NCBI RefSeq assembly: GCF_011386835.1
Contig: NC_088800.1
Location: 23,612,572-23,676,571, forward strand
Length of the DNA: 64,000 nucleotides
DNA from: Chrysemys picta bellii
Lineage: Eukaryota; Chordata; Testudines; Emydidae
Direction of reading: 5' to 3'
The first letter of the stretch is position 1, and the number at the start of each line of letters is the position of its first letter. The notes under the pieces are model-generated. The model saw only the letters and a program-made list of their open reading frames with translations, did no database searches and had not been told where the DNA came from. A program made the translations under genes and the position numbers. Positions 34,928-46,336 of the stretch are shown here, piece after piece.

Positions 34928-37780
34928 ACTGTTACAGTAGGCAAAATACATTTGCTTAAGACTCTTGTAGAGTAAACCTCAATAGAAAAATATGCTTGAA
35001 TAACAGTCAAAGAGCATTACAAGCAAAATATACTCTCATGCTTGCCTACAGTTTTATCACAACTGCTTAAACTACAATCTTTGCAAATCATGTGTGCAAA
35101 TTTACTTCTATATCATATTACCTCAGTGGAATGTTACCTCTGTCTTTCTAATTTGTACTAGGAAAATACTTCCACAAGACATCTAGAGGAATGTATTTGT
35201 AATAAAGCATTTTCTTTGTTCTTTGCTAGACTGTCATGATATGTTTAACCATTTCATATAAGTTCTTATAAAATAATTTTTAATCTTTTACTTTAAATGA
35301 AACCTTGAAAAATTCAAAGAAATTAATATTTCTAAAGGAATAAAATGAAGGGGTCGTGAGAAAGTTTTTCCAGGATTGCTCCTCAGTCTCTCCCTAGGAG
35401 AAAGTATGCAGGTTGGTGATGACAATTCCAGCATCTGGTGGCTCAGCAGAGTATGCAGTCAAGTGCAGGAGGGCTTTGGAATTATCATCTGGCCTATTTA
35501 TATGGCTAAACTGCAGTTGGTGTTATCATTTTCCTTGTTGTGCTATTCCTTTGGCTCGCTTTTGATTTGAGGAAATTTATGCTCTTGTATCCATCTGAGA
35601 ATAAGGTGATGTGTAAATCCCTCTTGAGATCCCTAAGTTTATGTGAAAAATGGCCTGCTCTGTGCTTAAATATCCATGCGTCTGAGTAAACCAGAGAAGA
35701 AGCAGAACGCTCAGCAAAATCACACTTTCCCTGTTTCCACAGTTGCTCTCTCCTAAGCCATTTTTAAATGATTATTCTAGGTCCTTTAGTGGCTAAACTT
35801 TAACATTTATTTGTTGATTGTAGCATTTTTTGCTATGGAGAGTTCTTACATGTAATTTCCTCTCCTAACATTATGACCCAAAAAAGAACCTCGTGGACCT
35901 GATTTTCAAAGTGCTGAGTGCCTGGCGCTACCATTGACTTAGTTGGAGTTATGAGCACTCAACTCCTCTAAAATATCAGGCCTTGTACGTGGAGAAAGTG
36001 GTGATGTTTTCTCTGTGATAATTATCTAATAACTAGAACAAAACCCATTGTAGGGAGCAAAGTGAAAAAAAAACATTCAGTTAAGTATAAACCTTAAAAC
36101 CAGCTCTTACGGCTAGTTGGGGAGTGTTTGGATCTTGGGTATGGGTTTGGGCCAATCTCGCCTTTCTCACAGGGATATTGAGAGGATTAATAAATAGTTA
36201 ATGCTGGTCCAGAGCTTGGGAAAGGTAGGCCCAAGTCTGATCTCAAGGGTATATCAGAAGTGACCACTGAAATCAGTGTAGTTACATTACTACATTACTA
36301 CAGTAATACTTATGTAAAGAAGATCAGAATCTTGCTATCAGCTGCACTTCTCACAGCTCTAACCAACCCCATACAGGATGGTTGGACAAGCTAGTTTGCA
36401 GGGGTAGGGAGAGGAGAAGCAGTACAAATCTTATCCCAGTTCTAACCCAACCTAGGCCTTTTGGTATTTTTTCATACTAAATACCTCCCGGTCTCTCAGG
36501 TCCAATGAACCCTCACAAGTTGCTGAAATCCATCTTCAAGTCTCAGTGTGTCAGCATCTCTCCCCTGGGCCTGCTGCAGTTCCAGACTTTGTAAGAGGAG
36601 AAGGAGTGCATTTTACTGGGGTGCCCAGGGAAGCATGTAATATTTGCCACGGTATTGTAGCTAGAGCACACCAGCAGGTGTGCTACATGTAAGAACAATT
36701 GCTCATGAGCAAAAGTAGGGAGCCTGCGGAAGGCTCAAGTGAGGGAGCTGGATAGGTCCAAGGGGCTGTTAAGAAGGAGCCAGGAAACCGGGATGGTCTC
36801 TGCATCTGGCTGGATTTGAAGGAGGAAGAAGAAATATTGTGGAGAGGGCAGAGATAGAAAGAGGAAAGGTGAGGCAAGACCTCAAAAGAAATGGAATTAG
36901 CATCCAGACTTTTAGGGGATTATACCTGGATCAAAAGCACACTGAGATCAGTGGACAGATTCTCACTGACTTCAATGAACTTTCTATCAGGCTTTTACTA
37001 GTGCACTGAAACAGGATGGAGTTTCTCTCTGTTTCCATAGCAAATTTTTATTTCTAGGTATCCACTAAAAAAACTTTGTTCCTACGGAACCTAGCTGGAC
37101 TTGACATCTGCCAGTCAAAAACTCATGATCTGGAGATGTAAATAAAGGCTGTGGTGTTTCAAACTATTCAATAGACATGATTGATAGGTCCTGCAAACTT
37201 CTTACTGGGGAAGCAGTTTGTTTACCTTGGACAATTCACCTGAACATGAATTTCCTTAGTTAAGCCTCCGCTGGCAGCAAATAGTGCTCTGTGTGTGGAA
37301 TTTTCCATTGATTACCTCATTCCATTTCCTTTTTTTGATGGAAACAGCTGGAATTTGAGTTTCTTGGAGTTACGATGAGCTATATAACAAATCTCAACTC
37401 AGCCATACAAATGTGGAGAGGTACAACAAAAACTACACTAACACTAACTCTGGAATAGAGGAGAATGAATTGACATACTGAGTAAATACAATTGGCACAT
37501 GGTTTATTGGTCACACCCCATCCTATGACAGGCCCTCTTCTGAGCTGAGATTCCTAACACAGTAGATCATATAAATGAGCCTTAACACACAGCTTCTCTT
37601 TATACTTTTATTATTATTGTCTCCATGAGGCACAATCTCTCCCAGAGCTCCCCTTGGGCTGCATGCCAGCATGCTGCCCTCAATGTGCCTTACAACAGTT
37701 GATTGAAAAATGGAATTTCCAGCCTGCAAGAAATTCCAATGTTTCAACGCTTGTCTTCGTCCTAAGCCAGGATGAAAAGT
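34928..37780. other. Non-coding DNA with palindromic relics
   Basis: Weak relics of the 'attgacttcaatgg' palindromic family occur at 35895-35985 and 36945-37000. No gene or RNA recognised. Confidence 0.4.
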
Positions 37781-38140
37781 CAAATATCAAAATTTTTCAT
37801 GGAATGTAAAGTTCCAAAAATTTTTGAGTCACAAATGTTGAAATTTTATTTTATCTAAAACAAACATTTTGACATTATTGAATCAACACAAAACATTTAA
37901 TATTGGGTCATTATTAATCTGCAATCACCTGAGCTACCATGATACCTCATGGGAACTGTAGTTCAGGGTCCCTCTTGCCTCCATCTCCCCTGGGAGCCTT
38001 GCTTGATGGACTACTGCTATCATGATGCTGAGTTCCACAGTGCATCATGGGTAGGGAACACCAGGGGAGTGTGCTGCTAGAATTCCCAGCCAAGCACAAT
38101 GGCTCAAATGTGTATCTGTGAGGAATCATTGGTCCACTCT
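37781..38140. repeat. Dispersed repeat carrying an 'actaca(g)ttccca' motif
   Basis: The block 'atttttgagtcacaaatgtt' ... 'gacattattgaatcaacaca' ... 'gagctaccatgatacctcat' then 'gggaactgtagttcaggg' is a turtle interspersed sequence as far as I recall. The reverse complement at 37956-37975 reads aactacagttcccatgagg, which shares ACTACA-TTCCCA with the ZNF143/SBF binding motif. 'agttccacagtgcatcatgg' at about 38031 is a partial inverted counterpart. Ends were not resolved. Confidence 0.45.
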
Positions 38141-39510
38141 CCCTGCAAGTTGAACAGTAGCCGGGGAGCTGCACTAGGATAGCACATCACTCCTTTGAAC
38201 AGTGTGGTTGGGCTGCCAGAGAATATGCTTTCTTCTGGGTGGCTTGGTGGCATTATGACTGTTCCTGTGCTGTCCAGGTAAAACATCTCCAGCTGCTACT
38301 TGGGCACTGCACTGCCTTCCTACTATGCAGCTTCTCCTTCAGGATCTTTCTTTGCTTTTATGTTAGGAGAAAGATGGTTTTGGTATAACCATTTATATTT
38401 TCCTGGTTTCTTAATCTGGGGGCAGAAAAGACATTGATCAATCTCCCTGATATATAGAGAGATTAGAGACATAAATCAGTGGAAACCATCTGTGTGGTCC
38501 AAATCACCAGGATGGAGAACGAAAGCTGCTTTCCAGCATTACCCAGGAATGAATGTGTACTGCATATGCAGAACCATTTCTCTGGTGACTTCACGTACAG
38601 CAAAAGGGAAGAAGCCACGTTATCTACTAGATCTAATGCAAAGTACTAGGATCCAGGAAGTGCCAAGAGTCTTAATTGGGCTGAACCACTGTGGGTCCAG
38701 TCCTGCAGCGACTGCTCATTTGACATCAATGGAACTATTTTTCATGAATAAGGACCTCACAATGGAGTCCTTACTTTCTTAAATCACTCAAGCTGTACTT
38801 TTGCACCTCACTCATCCCAGCTGAAATATTCAGTACAAAAATACCAGAAAACACTGAAAACCAGAAGCTGCAATTTCCTGGGTCAAGACCATTTAAAACA
38901 AAATAACTGCTACATCTGCAGAATGGTAATGTTCTGGCTTTGCAAATACATTTATGTTGTCATAAACACTAACACACTGATATCAAAGAATGACAATCTG
39001 AAGTCTTTATGAACGAAGTGATCTGATATATAGTTCCTTTGTCAAAGGATTTCAGCTCATTTACTGAATTGCTCCATTTTATCTGTAAAGCTTTGAGAGG
39101 ATATTAACTTGATTTGGTTTTGTTGCCAATGATATATCTTCCCTTCCTTTTAGTTTTGCTGATCTTTCTCCTATCACTCTTACTCTGTCACCTACAGTCC
39201 CTCTCCCTCCTCTTCAGTTACTTTCCTTGCAACCTATTTCATCCTATTAGATGAATGGCTAACATTGGTGATGTTGCCCTGACAGAACCTCTTGTTCCTG
39301 ATAATAAATGGTGTGTTCAGACATGTAATTCTGACCCTGTGTATAATTTTCCAGGGTAAATTTTGGGGCAAGAAATGGTTTAATCATTACATTAATAGTG
39401 TAAGTCATGGAAATGACAACAGAAATAACAGAAACTCACTATCAGGCTCTGTAGTATCTAAAGTATCCTTCTGTATCCCAATATTTATATTTTTACAATT
39501 ATTTGCAAAG
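38141..39510. other. Non-coding DNA, nothing recognised
   Basis: Stops in all frames and no repeat boundary recognised. Confidence 0.4.
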
Positions 39511-39517
39511 GGCTTAA

Positions 39518-40652
39518 AGGCTGCAGTGATGCAGCTGCACCAATGTAACTGCACAGATGCACCTGCACTGCTATAGCACTTCAGTGAAGATACTCCCTAT
39601 GCCTACTGGAGGGCTTCTACCATCGGCGTAGGTCAGCGTTTCTCAGATGTGGCCACTGGGGCCACATGCGGCCTCCTGGGCTGTGATGGGGCAGGAGGGG
39701 AAGCAGTGTCCCTCCCCCAGGACTGTCAGCTGGGGTTGGGCCTTGCCCTCCTCTGCAGCCACAAATGCCAGAGGAGCAGGCGTGTGAGAAGCTGGTGTGA
39801 GTTCCCCACCTTCCCAGGGGTGATGGGGCCCAGGCTTCCGGTTCCAGCCCTAGGGTGGCATGTGCCAGGCTCTATCTGCAGGGCTTCAGGCTCCATCCCC
39901 CCAGCTGGGGGGCTTCGGGCTCCAGCCCCGGGCTCACCTCCCACATCGCCTCTGGGCCTCACAGCCTCTCTACCCACCTCTCCATCCATGGCTTGCTGGG
40001 GCTGCGTAAGTCTGCTTTGAAAAGCAATATTTGTATGTTTGTTAATATCACTTTTCACTGCCTCCCAGCTAGCTAGTAAGTCTGCTGTGAAAAGTGATAC
40101 GTACAAATATACATATATCAGTTTTCACAGCAACAATCTTACTAGCTAGCAAGTCTTTTAAAAAAGCAGCTGAAAAAGCAAAAGAAACAACAAAATAGAC
40201 AAGAATGTGCAAAGCACCTTATTTTGTTACTATTGCGTTTAGGTCCAGTAAAGAATAGAGACAACTGTACATTATTTTTATTATGGAGTCTGCAAAAAAA
40301 AAAAAACCCTACATAAATAAATTACAATGATTTAGATATGTATCTGTGCATATTTATTTGTTTTTCCTAAACTTAATTAAGCATTTTAGGAAAAATTGTC
40401 AGAGCAGCCACCAGCAAGAGTTGGTGGCCGCACTCTAAGGCCACCAAAAAATTTCTTGTGAGAGCCACTGGCGTAGGTAATCCATCTCTCCAAGAGGCAG
40501 TAGGTATGTTGACAGGAGAATCCCTCCCATCAACTTAGCACTGTCTACTCCGGCAGTTAGGTTGGTATAACTGCATTGCTCAGGGGTGTGGATTTTCCAC
40601 GCCCCTGAGTGACATAATTATATTGACATAAGTTGCCAGTGTAGACCAAGCC
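39518..40652. mobile_element. TAA-type MITE split by a nested hAT insertion
   Basis: The host element occupies 39518-39633 and 40479-40652. It starts aggctgcagtgatgcagctg and ends ttgccagtgtagaccaagcc, with TAA on each side (39515-39517 and 40653-40655). Its body matches 45900-46180: 'gcagctgcaccaatgtaact', 'gggcttctaccatcggcgta', 'atccctcccatcaacttagc', 'actgtctactccggcagtta', and 'ctcaggggtgtggattttcc' with an inverse partner. With the insert removed it would be about 290 bp, the same size as its relatives at 31762-32058 and 45900-46180. No coding capacity. Confidence 0.85.
39626..40478. mobile_element. hAT element nested in the MITE, exact 8-bp duplication
   Basis: gcgtaggt is present at 39626-39633 and 40471-40478. 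The element between (39634-40470) starts cagcgtttctcagatgtggc and ends ttgtgagagccactg; the reversed right end, cagtggctctcacaa, pairs with the left as imperfect hAT termini. 'ggccacatgcggcc' near the left and 'ggtggccgcactctaaggcc' near the right continue the symmetry. The interior has a GC-rich left half, then an AT-rich half with inverted agctagctagtaag (about 40066-40079) and cttactagctagc (about 40138-40150). No transposase. Frames at 39649-40106 lie on both strands and are not genes. It inserted after the MITE. Confidence 0.88.
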
Positions 40653-41004
40653 TAAGTTTCAAAACTTCATCTTCCTTGGATGTCCTGCTGCTATTGTGCT
40701 TTTTTTCTCCTTGCAATGGCTCCCTGTAGACCTAGGCCTCTTTTAATAATGAAAAAATATAGTTTCAAAATATCTAATTGGCATCTTGAGATACTTTATA
40801 CTAAAATAAATACTTCACGCCGTCCAGTTTTGACCCACGTTTCTGAGTGCTTCCCAGAAGAGGTGGAAGAGAAGAGAAAACCCAAAGTGGCTGATGCACT
40901 GGGGTTCTGTATGTGCAAACTGGATGATAATAAGCAGAAGTGGCATGACCTGCCCTTCAAGAAGCAGGTGGCAGAGCCCAGCAGATACAGGTACTAATGG
41001 CCAT

Positions 41005-42180
41005 GGAGGAGATGGGTTGGATTACAGAAACCCCCTTTGGGACTGCCACCTGATGTGCTTTGACTACCTCTGAGTCTGTTTTCCCTGCCATCTTAGGAAT
41101 TTAGTGCCCTGCCTGGTTTGAGCCAGACATGATAGCCTGCTACAAACCCAGACCCAGGTCTGAACAACATCCCCCCCAAAACTGCAGGCTTAACTGAAAA
41201 CAGCTTAAGAAGTGTTCCTGTCTCCAAGACCCAGATGCCCAGTTCCCAACGGGGTACAAACCCCAAATAAATCAGTTTTACCCTGTATAAAGCTTACACA
41301 GGGTAAACTCATAAATTGTCCACGCTCTATAACACTGATAGAGAGATATGCACAAGTGTTTGCCCCCCCCCCCCGGTATTAATACATACTCTGGGTTAAT
41401 TAATAAGTAAAAAGTGATTTTATTAAATACAAAAAGTAGGATTTAAGTGGTTCCAAGTAATAACAGACAGAACAAAGTGAATTATCAAGCAAAATAAAAT
41501 AAAACATGCAAGTTTAAGCCTAGTACAGTGAGAAAACTGAATATAGATAAAACCTCACCCTCAGATGTTTCAATAAGCTTCTATCACAGATTGTATGCTT
41601 TCCTAGTCTGGGCACAATCCTTCCCCCTTGTACAGCCCTTGTTTCAGCTCAGGTGGTAGCTAGCATATTTCTCATGTTTGCAGCCCCCTTTGTTCTGTTC
41701 CACCCCCTTATATAGCTTTGGCACAAGGTGGGAAACTTTTGTCTCTCTGGGTTCCCACCCCTCCTTCTAAATGGAAAAGCACCAGATTTAAGATGGATTT
41801 CAGTACCAGATGACATGGTCACATGTCACTGTAAGACTCCAAGCCTTCATTCCTCCCAGCCTGACTCACAAGAAGGCCTGCAAGCAAACAGAGCCATCCA
41901 CAGTCAATTGGCCTGGTTGATGGGAGCCATCCGGATTCCAAACCACCATTAATGGCCCACACTTTGCATAATTACAATAGGCCCTCAGCGTTATATTTCA
42001 TATTTCTAGTTTCAGATACAAGAATGATACATACATACAAATAGGATGACCACACTCAGTACATTATAAGCTTTGTAATGATACCTTACAAGAGACCTTT
42101 TGCATGAAGCATATTCCAGTTACATTATATTCACACTCATTAGCATATTTTCATAAAATCATATAGAGTGCAACATCACA
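41005..42180 (+). repeat. Solo LTR, copy A (same family as 46342-47541)
   Basis: Collinear with the copy at 46342-47541: 'gatgggttggattacagaaa' / 'gacgggttggatcacagaaa', 'aactcataaattgt', 'ctataacactgatagagaga' then 'tatgcaca', 'ggtattaatacatactctg', 'aaagtgattttattaaatac', 'taggatttaagtggttc', 'aacagacagaacaaagt'. The right end is ...gagtgcaacatcaca (CA terminus). The 5' TG end has decayed and I find no target duplication. It contains 'ccctgtataaagcttacaca' then 'ggg' (41281-41303), a hairpin. No internal retroviral region is attached, so it is a solo LTR or remnant. Its scattered differences from copy B indicate independent insertion. Confidence 0.8.
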
Positions 42181-42898
42181 GCAGCACTTCCAGTAACAAA
42201 GTAGATACATCTAATCACAAGGGACAACTCCTTAGATAGTAAGTTTGTGAACAAATATACCTGAAGTACAGTGATATAGGCTCTCTCTCCTCTATAAGGG
42301 TAATAGTCAATTATATTGTATTGGTTGCCACTACACCACAAGAGCCCAATAACCTATTGGTGGGGGGATGTATATGGTTTAGAGAAGGCTGTACTGTGTG
42401 AATAGTATGTGCTACACTGGCATGCCACAACTAAGTATATGCCACAAGAAGAAAGAAAGAGGTATCTGTGATGCTGGCAGACCAGGTGCCAGCTCATGCC
42501 AAGGTCCTCATGTCTCAAGTGAACACTGACAAATACACAGCTGGAATCAGTCTGGCTCATCTGGGTGTTAGTGTTGTTAAAACGGGCATTAGAATTATAA
42601 GAATGGTTTTAGACAGTATTGAATGCTTGTGAGTTGCTGAATTCATTAATCACCTGAGAGGCAAGAGGGATCAGAGTACCCAAGAAGACTGTCTGTGACT
42701 TCATGTTTGGGCTGTTATAGTGCCAGAGGAGTTTACACTTGATAATCGATTGGTGAAATCTAAGTATAGAACTCACAGCCAATGTGGAGTGTGTGTCCTG
42801 CTTCCTAACAGTCTGCCTGGAGGTTGGAACTCATGCTCTTGAGTCACTGCAGGCAGTTTTACACAACACTTACAAACATTTGCCAAAAATCAAGCACA
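42181..42898. other. Non-coding DNA between repeats
   Basis: No recognisable gene or element. Confidence 0.4.
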
Positions 42899-42899
42899 T

Positions 42900-43181
42900 G
42901 CCCTCAACCAGGGCCGGCTCCAGGCACCAGCGCAGCAAGCTGGTGCTTGGGGCGGCCCCTGGAAGGGGGTGGCATGTCCGGGTCTTCGGCGGCAATTTGG
43001 CAGCGGGTCCCTCAGTCCCTCTCGGAGGGAAGGACTGGCGGCTGAATTGCCGCCGAAGAATGAAGCGGTGGGGTAGAGCAGCTGCCGAAGTGCCGCCAAT
43101 CGCGGCTTTTTTTTTTGTTATTTTTTTTTCTCTTCGCTGGTTGGGGCGGCAAAAAAGCTGGAGCTGGCTCTGCCCTCAACC
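42900..43181. mobile_element. AGGGCCGGCTCC-terminal MITE with 10-bp target duplication
   Basis: gccctcaacc occurs exactly at 42900-42909 and 43172-43181. The element (42910-43171) begins agggccggctccagg and ends aagctggagctggctct; the reversed right end agagccagctccagc matches the left with few changes. Inside are inverted 'cttcggcggcaatt' and 'aattgccgccgaag' segments and a long T run near 43107-43128. CpG-rich, no coding capacity. This is a common turtle repeat. A 10-bp duplication is longer than the 8 bp of hAT and resembles the element at 32078-33096, which also starts AGGG. Confidence 0.85.
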
Positions 43182-45896
43182 TATGTACACAGGAAATCTA
43201 CCTCAGTCCTATGTGACAATGGCACTTGCCGCTCTCTATCTAGGTGTATTATGATCCCAGACCATTTGCCTCTTACTAGTGTTCTCAAATAGCGGAGGAC
43301 ATTGCAGAGTGTCTATGATATGTTCCTACTGATGTGTGTATGGTGTGGGGTTGCCTACGTATGTGTAATGGGTCCGTTTGCTTGCTGAGGGCAGACTAGT
43401 TCAAATAGTGCATGTGCAGGGTGTGAGGATTTTTGCTTTCCCCGCTGATATTTTTCATTCCAGTAGCAGTGCTTGTTGTAGGTGTTTTGAATGGGGCATG
43501 CTGGCAAAATTAAGAGAAATATCTGAAAAGCATCAGCTGTGTTTTTGCCCACAATGGCACTATGTTAATTTTTGATGTCTCCCTCCTATATTTTGCCCAC
43601 TTTGCTTAGTATGCTTGATGTAACAACCCACATGTCTGAAGGTAGCATTGCTGTGTACCAGTATGCTCGGCTGCTACTTAAGACCCATTCCTTTGCTCTA
43701 TTAGGCAAGTGGCCAGATCCTCAGATGGTGTCAATGGATCTCTCTCCATTGAAGTCACCAGCTGAGAATCTTGCTGTGTGGGCATGTGACCATCTCTAAT
43801 GAGACTGCTGAAAAGGTTTATAACATAGTGTATTTTTTCATGGTGCACTAAGGCATGAATCTGTGCATAGCCGCTGGCATAGTGGTTTATTCCAGGTGAG
43901 TCTCTGATAACCAAATGGTTATTCTTTGTGTACATGGTTGTTTTGTATTTTTTTACCTATCATATTCCTATGACTTACATTACATGCACATGATTGATTG
44001 ATTGAGCCCTAATGTGCAATACTGCTCATACAGTAAAAGCTATTGGGTAAATCATTACTGAGGGCCTTTGGGGTGGTATGTGTGTGTAGTCTTCTTTTAT
44101 TGTGTCTTCCATTTTCTGTTCTCTGTGTGTGTGATTCATGCCCCCTAACACACATGGTACTTTTATAAAGTTCCTCTGTGCCTGCTTTTGTGAAAAGTTA
44201 CTGTGGGATGGGGTTGAGAAACATTTATGCCCTTCACTGGCGCGGCAGAGGAGCTGTCAGAAGTGATACAAACCTACTAACTTTGGAATGTCAAGGAGAG
44301 GAACAGGGTAGTTGACGCTTGCTCAGGAGTGTTCTGTTAAAAGAAGGACTGTTCTATGCAGTACATTAAAGAATAAGAGCTCATTATGTGTTTGATATCT
44401 GATTCAAAGACATCTCTCCTGCCTTTCTCCCATGGGACGCGGTAACCCTAGATCACTACAGGCAGAGCCACATAGACAAAGTTGTCAACTGGATGTTAGA
44501 AATTATTGGTGAGCAAGGAAACAGAATCTCTTCTGCTGACACTGGGGGTAGTAGAAGAGTATGTGACACCTGCTGAAAAAATAAAGGCCTTAAACCAGGA
44601 GGGGCTGAGCCCCATTAGCATTTCTATAGCCATCTCTTCTCTTTTGCATAGCTCTCCTCAGGTGCATCACGTAGTTTTCTGCCCTTGAAAAAGTTACACT
44701 GGGACAGGCTGTCAGATTTTGGTTTGTTAAACATTAGGGAAGATTGTGCTATGTTGAAAGGCTGCCATCAATCATACACCTTATTAAAGCTAATGGGTTT
44801 ACTAAGAACCCTTCATTCAGGATAAAGGAAAGAAGCAATTAAAAGCCACTTTGTGTAGTGGTAGCTAAAACAACAGAAGTAACTGCCCAAGCCCTAGGCA
44901 GCATGGCAAGACCTGAGCAGAAGCTAAGCCATGCTGGCAAAAGGGTTTTTCTGGGGACTAATTGAAAACACAGAGACTGTGAGATTGATTGGTTGCAGAT
45001 GTGTGTATCTGTGTGTGTGAGAATAGAAGGCCAAGAAAAACAAGCAAACAGAGAGAGAATGGCCCTGAGGGAGCAGAAACAGAGTTCTTTGGGGCACAGG
45101 ACTCACAGGAAAGGCAGGCTCAGAAATTGTAAGTGAAGAACCTGCCTGCTATAGTTTGTTTCTACTGCATTCAGGGAAACAGGACTTTGTGTACGTTCTT
45201 TGCAAAGAAACAGGGTTGCACCAAAGAAATGTCTGACTCTATCATCAGTTTCTCCTCCTAATGGAAACAACCAGTGGGAGGTCCACCTGCAAGAGTGGTG
45301 TTATTTAATATGACCCATTGAGCCTCTATGCCGTCCTACCTGCAGGCTAGGAAGGGAATATGGATAGTGCTAAATGTGAGCACTGCAAAAAGTTTCCCAC
45401 AAACATTCGTTCACATTTTTAGAGGAACTTGTTTTGGCTGTGTTCCTATTCTTTTTATTTTTACTTCCCATTAACATTTTTGTGCTTGAGTTTTACTAGC
45501 ATAAGTGCTAGTGGAAAGCAAGTGCTAAACTTGCACACTGAAATCTTTACACACTCAAAGCAGATTTATAGTTTCTTTTCACAGGCATTAGCACCAGTAA
45601 GCTGACAATAATATTTATGCTCATCCAGTCAGTGGGGCAGAAACAATACCATGTGAACTATTCTGGGCCAAATCTGGCCTCTTTGTCAGAGTAATACTAG
45701 CAAAGATGCAGTCTGCATAGTCTCTGCTACAAGGGTTATGCTGGCCAGGACGTAATTGAGTTAGAAGACTGGAGTGACCATTGGGTTCATTGGCTGCTCT
45801 GCTAACAAGGAAAAACATGCAAACCTACTGTCTGCTAGACAGTCATTGTGTGCTGCTGCTGAAAGCATATGCATGTGCTGGTTTGGGAGGGGAGGC
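43182..45896. other. Non-coding DNA with a palindromic relic
   Basis: A copy of the small palindromic family lies at 43710-43776 (ggccagatcctcagatggtg ... tcaccagctgagaatcttgc). 44800-45230 has an LTR-like feel (purine-rich with gagcagaagctaagcc) but no definable ends. No gene seen. Confidence 0.4.
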
Positions 45897-45899
45897 TAA

Positions 45900-46180
45900 G
45901 GGCAAGTTTACACTTAAATCGCTGCATCGGCACAGCTGTGTCGGTGTAGTGGTTAAGTGAAGACACTCTTACATCGATGGGAAAGCTTCTCCCATCGGCA
46001 TAGTTAATCCACCTCGACGAGAGGCGGTAATTATGTTGACATGAGAAGCTCTTCCACCGACATAGTGCTGTCTACACTGGGGGTTAGGTTGGTGAAACTA
46101 CGTCGCTCAGGGGGTGTGTATTTTCACACCCCGGGGTGACTGTAGTTATACCGATATAAGGCTGTAGTGTAGACCTGGCC
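45900..46180. mobile_element. TAA-type MITE (PIF/Harbinger-like), best-preserved copy
   Basis: TAA flanks at 45897-45899 and 46181-46183. The ends are gggcaagtttacacttaaa and, reversed from the right, ggccaggtctacactacag. Internal mirror segments: 'catcgatgggaaagcttctc' with 'ccatcggcatag', and 'tcgctcagggggtgtgtatt' with 'ttcacaccccggggtgact'. Same family as 31762-32058 and 39518-40652. No coding capacity. Confidence 0.85.
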
Positions 46181-46336
46181 TAAGGCATGCCCCTCAGATG
46201 TGATGCAAGGGGTGGGGCCAGGTCAACTTCCTAGCATGCTTCTGCACTCTTTGAAGGGATCCTGCCTTGAGGCTTGTATAGGAGAAATAGATTTACTGCC
46301 TCTCCCATCTCATACAATAGTGCCATAGATGGTGAT

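Noticed and set aside
40680..40997. 105-codon plus-strand frame with a lysine-rich C-terminus
   Set aside because: No recognisable domain; it starts in plain AT-rich DNA and runs up to the start of the LTR; composition does not exceed chance expectations.
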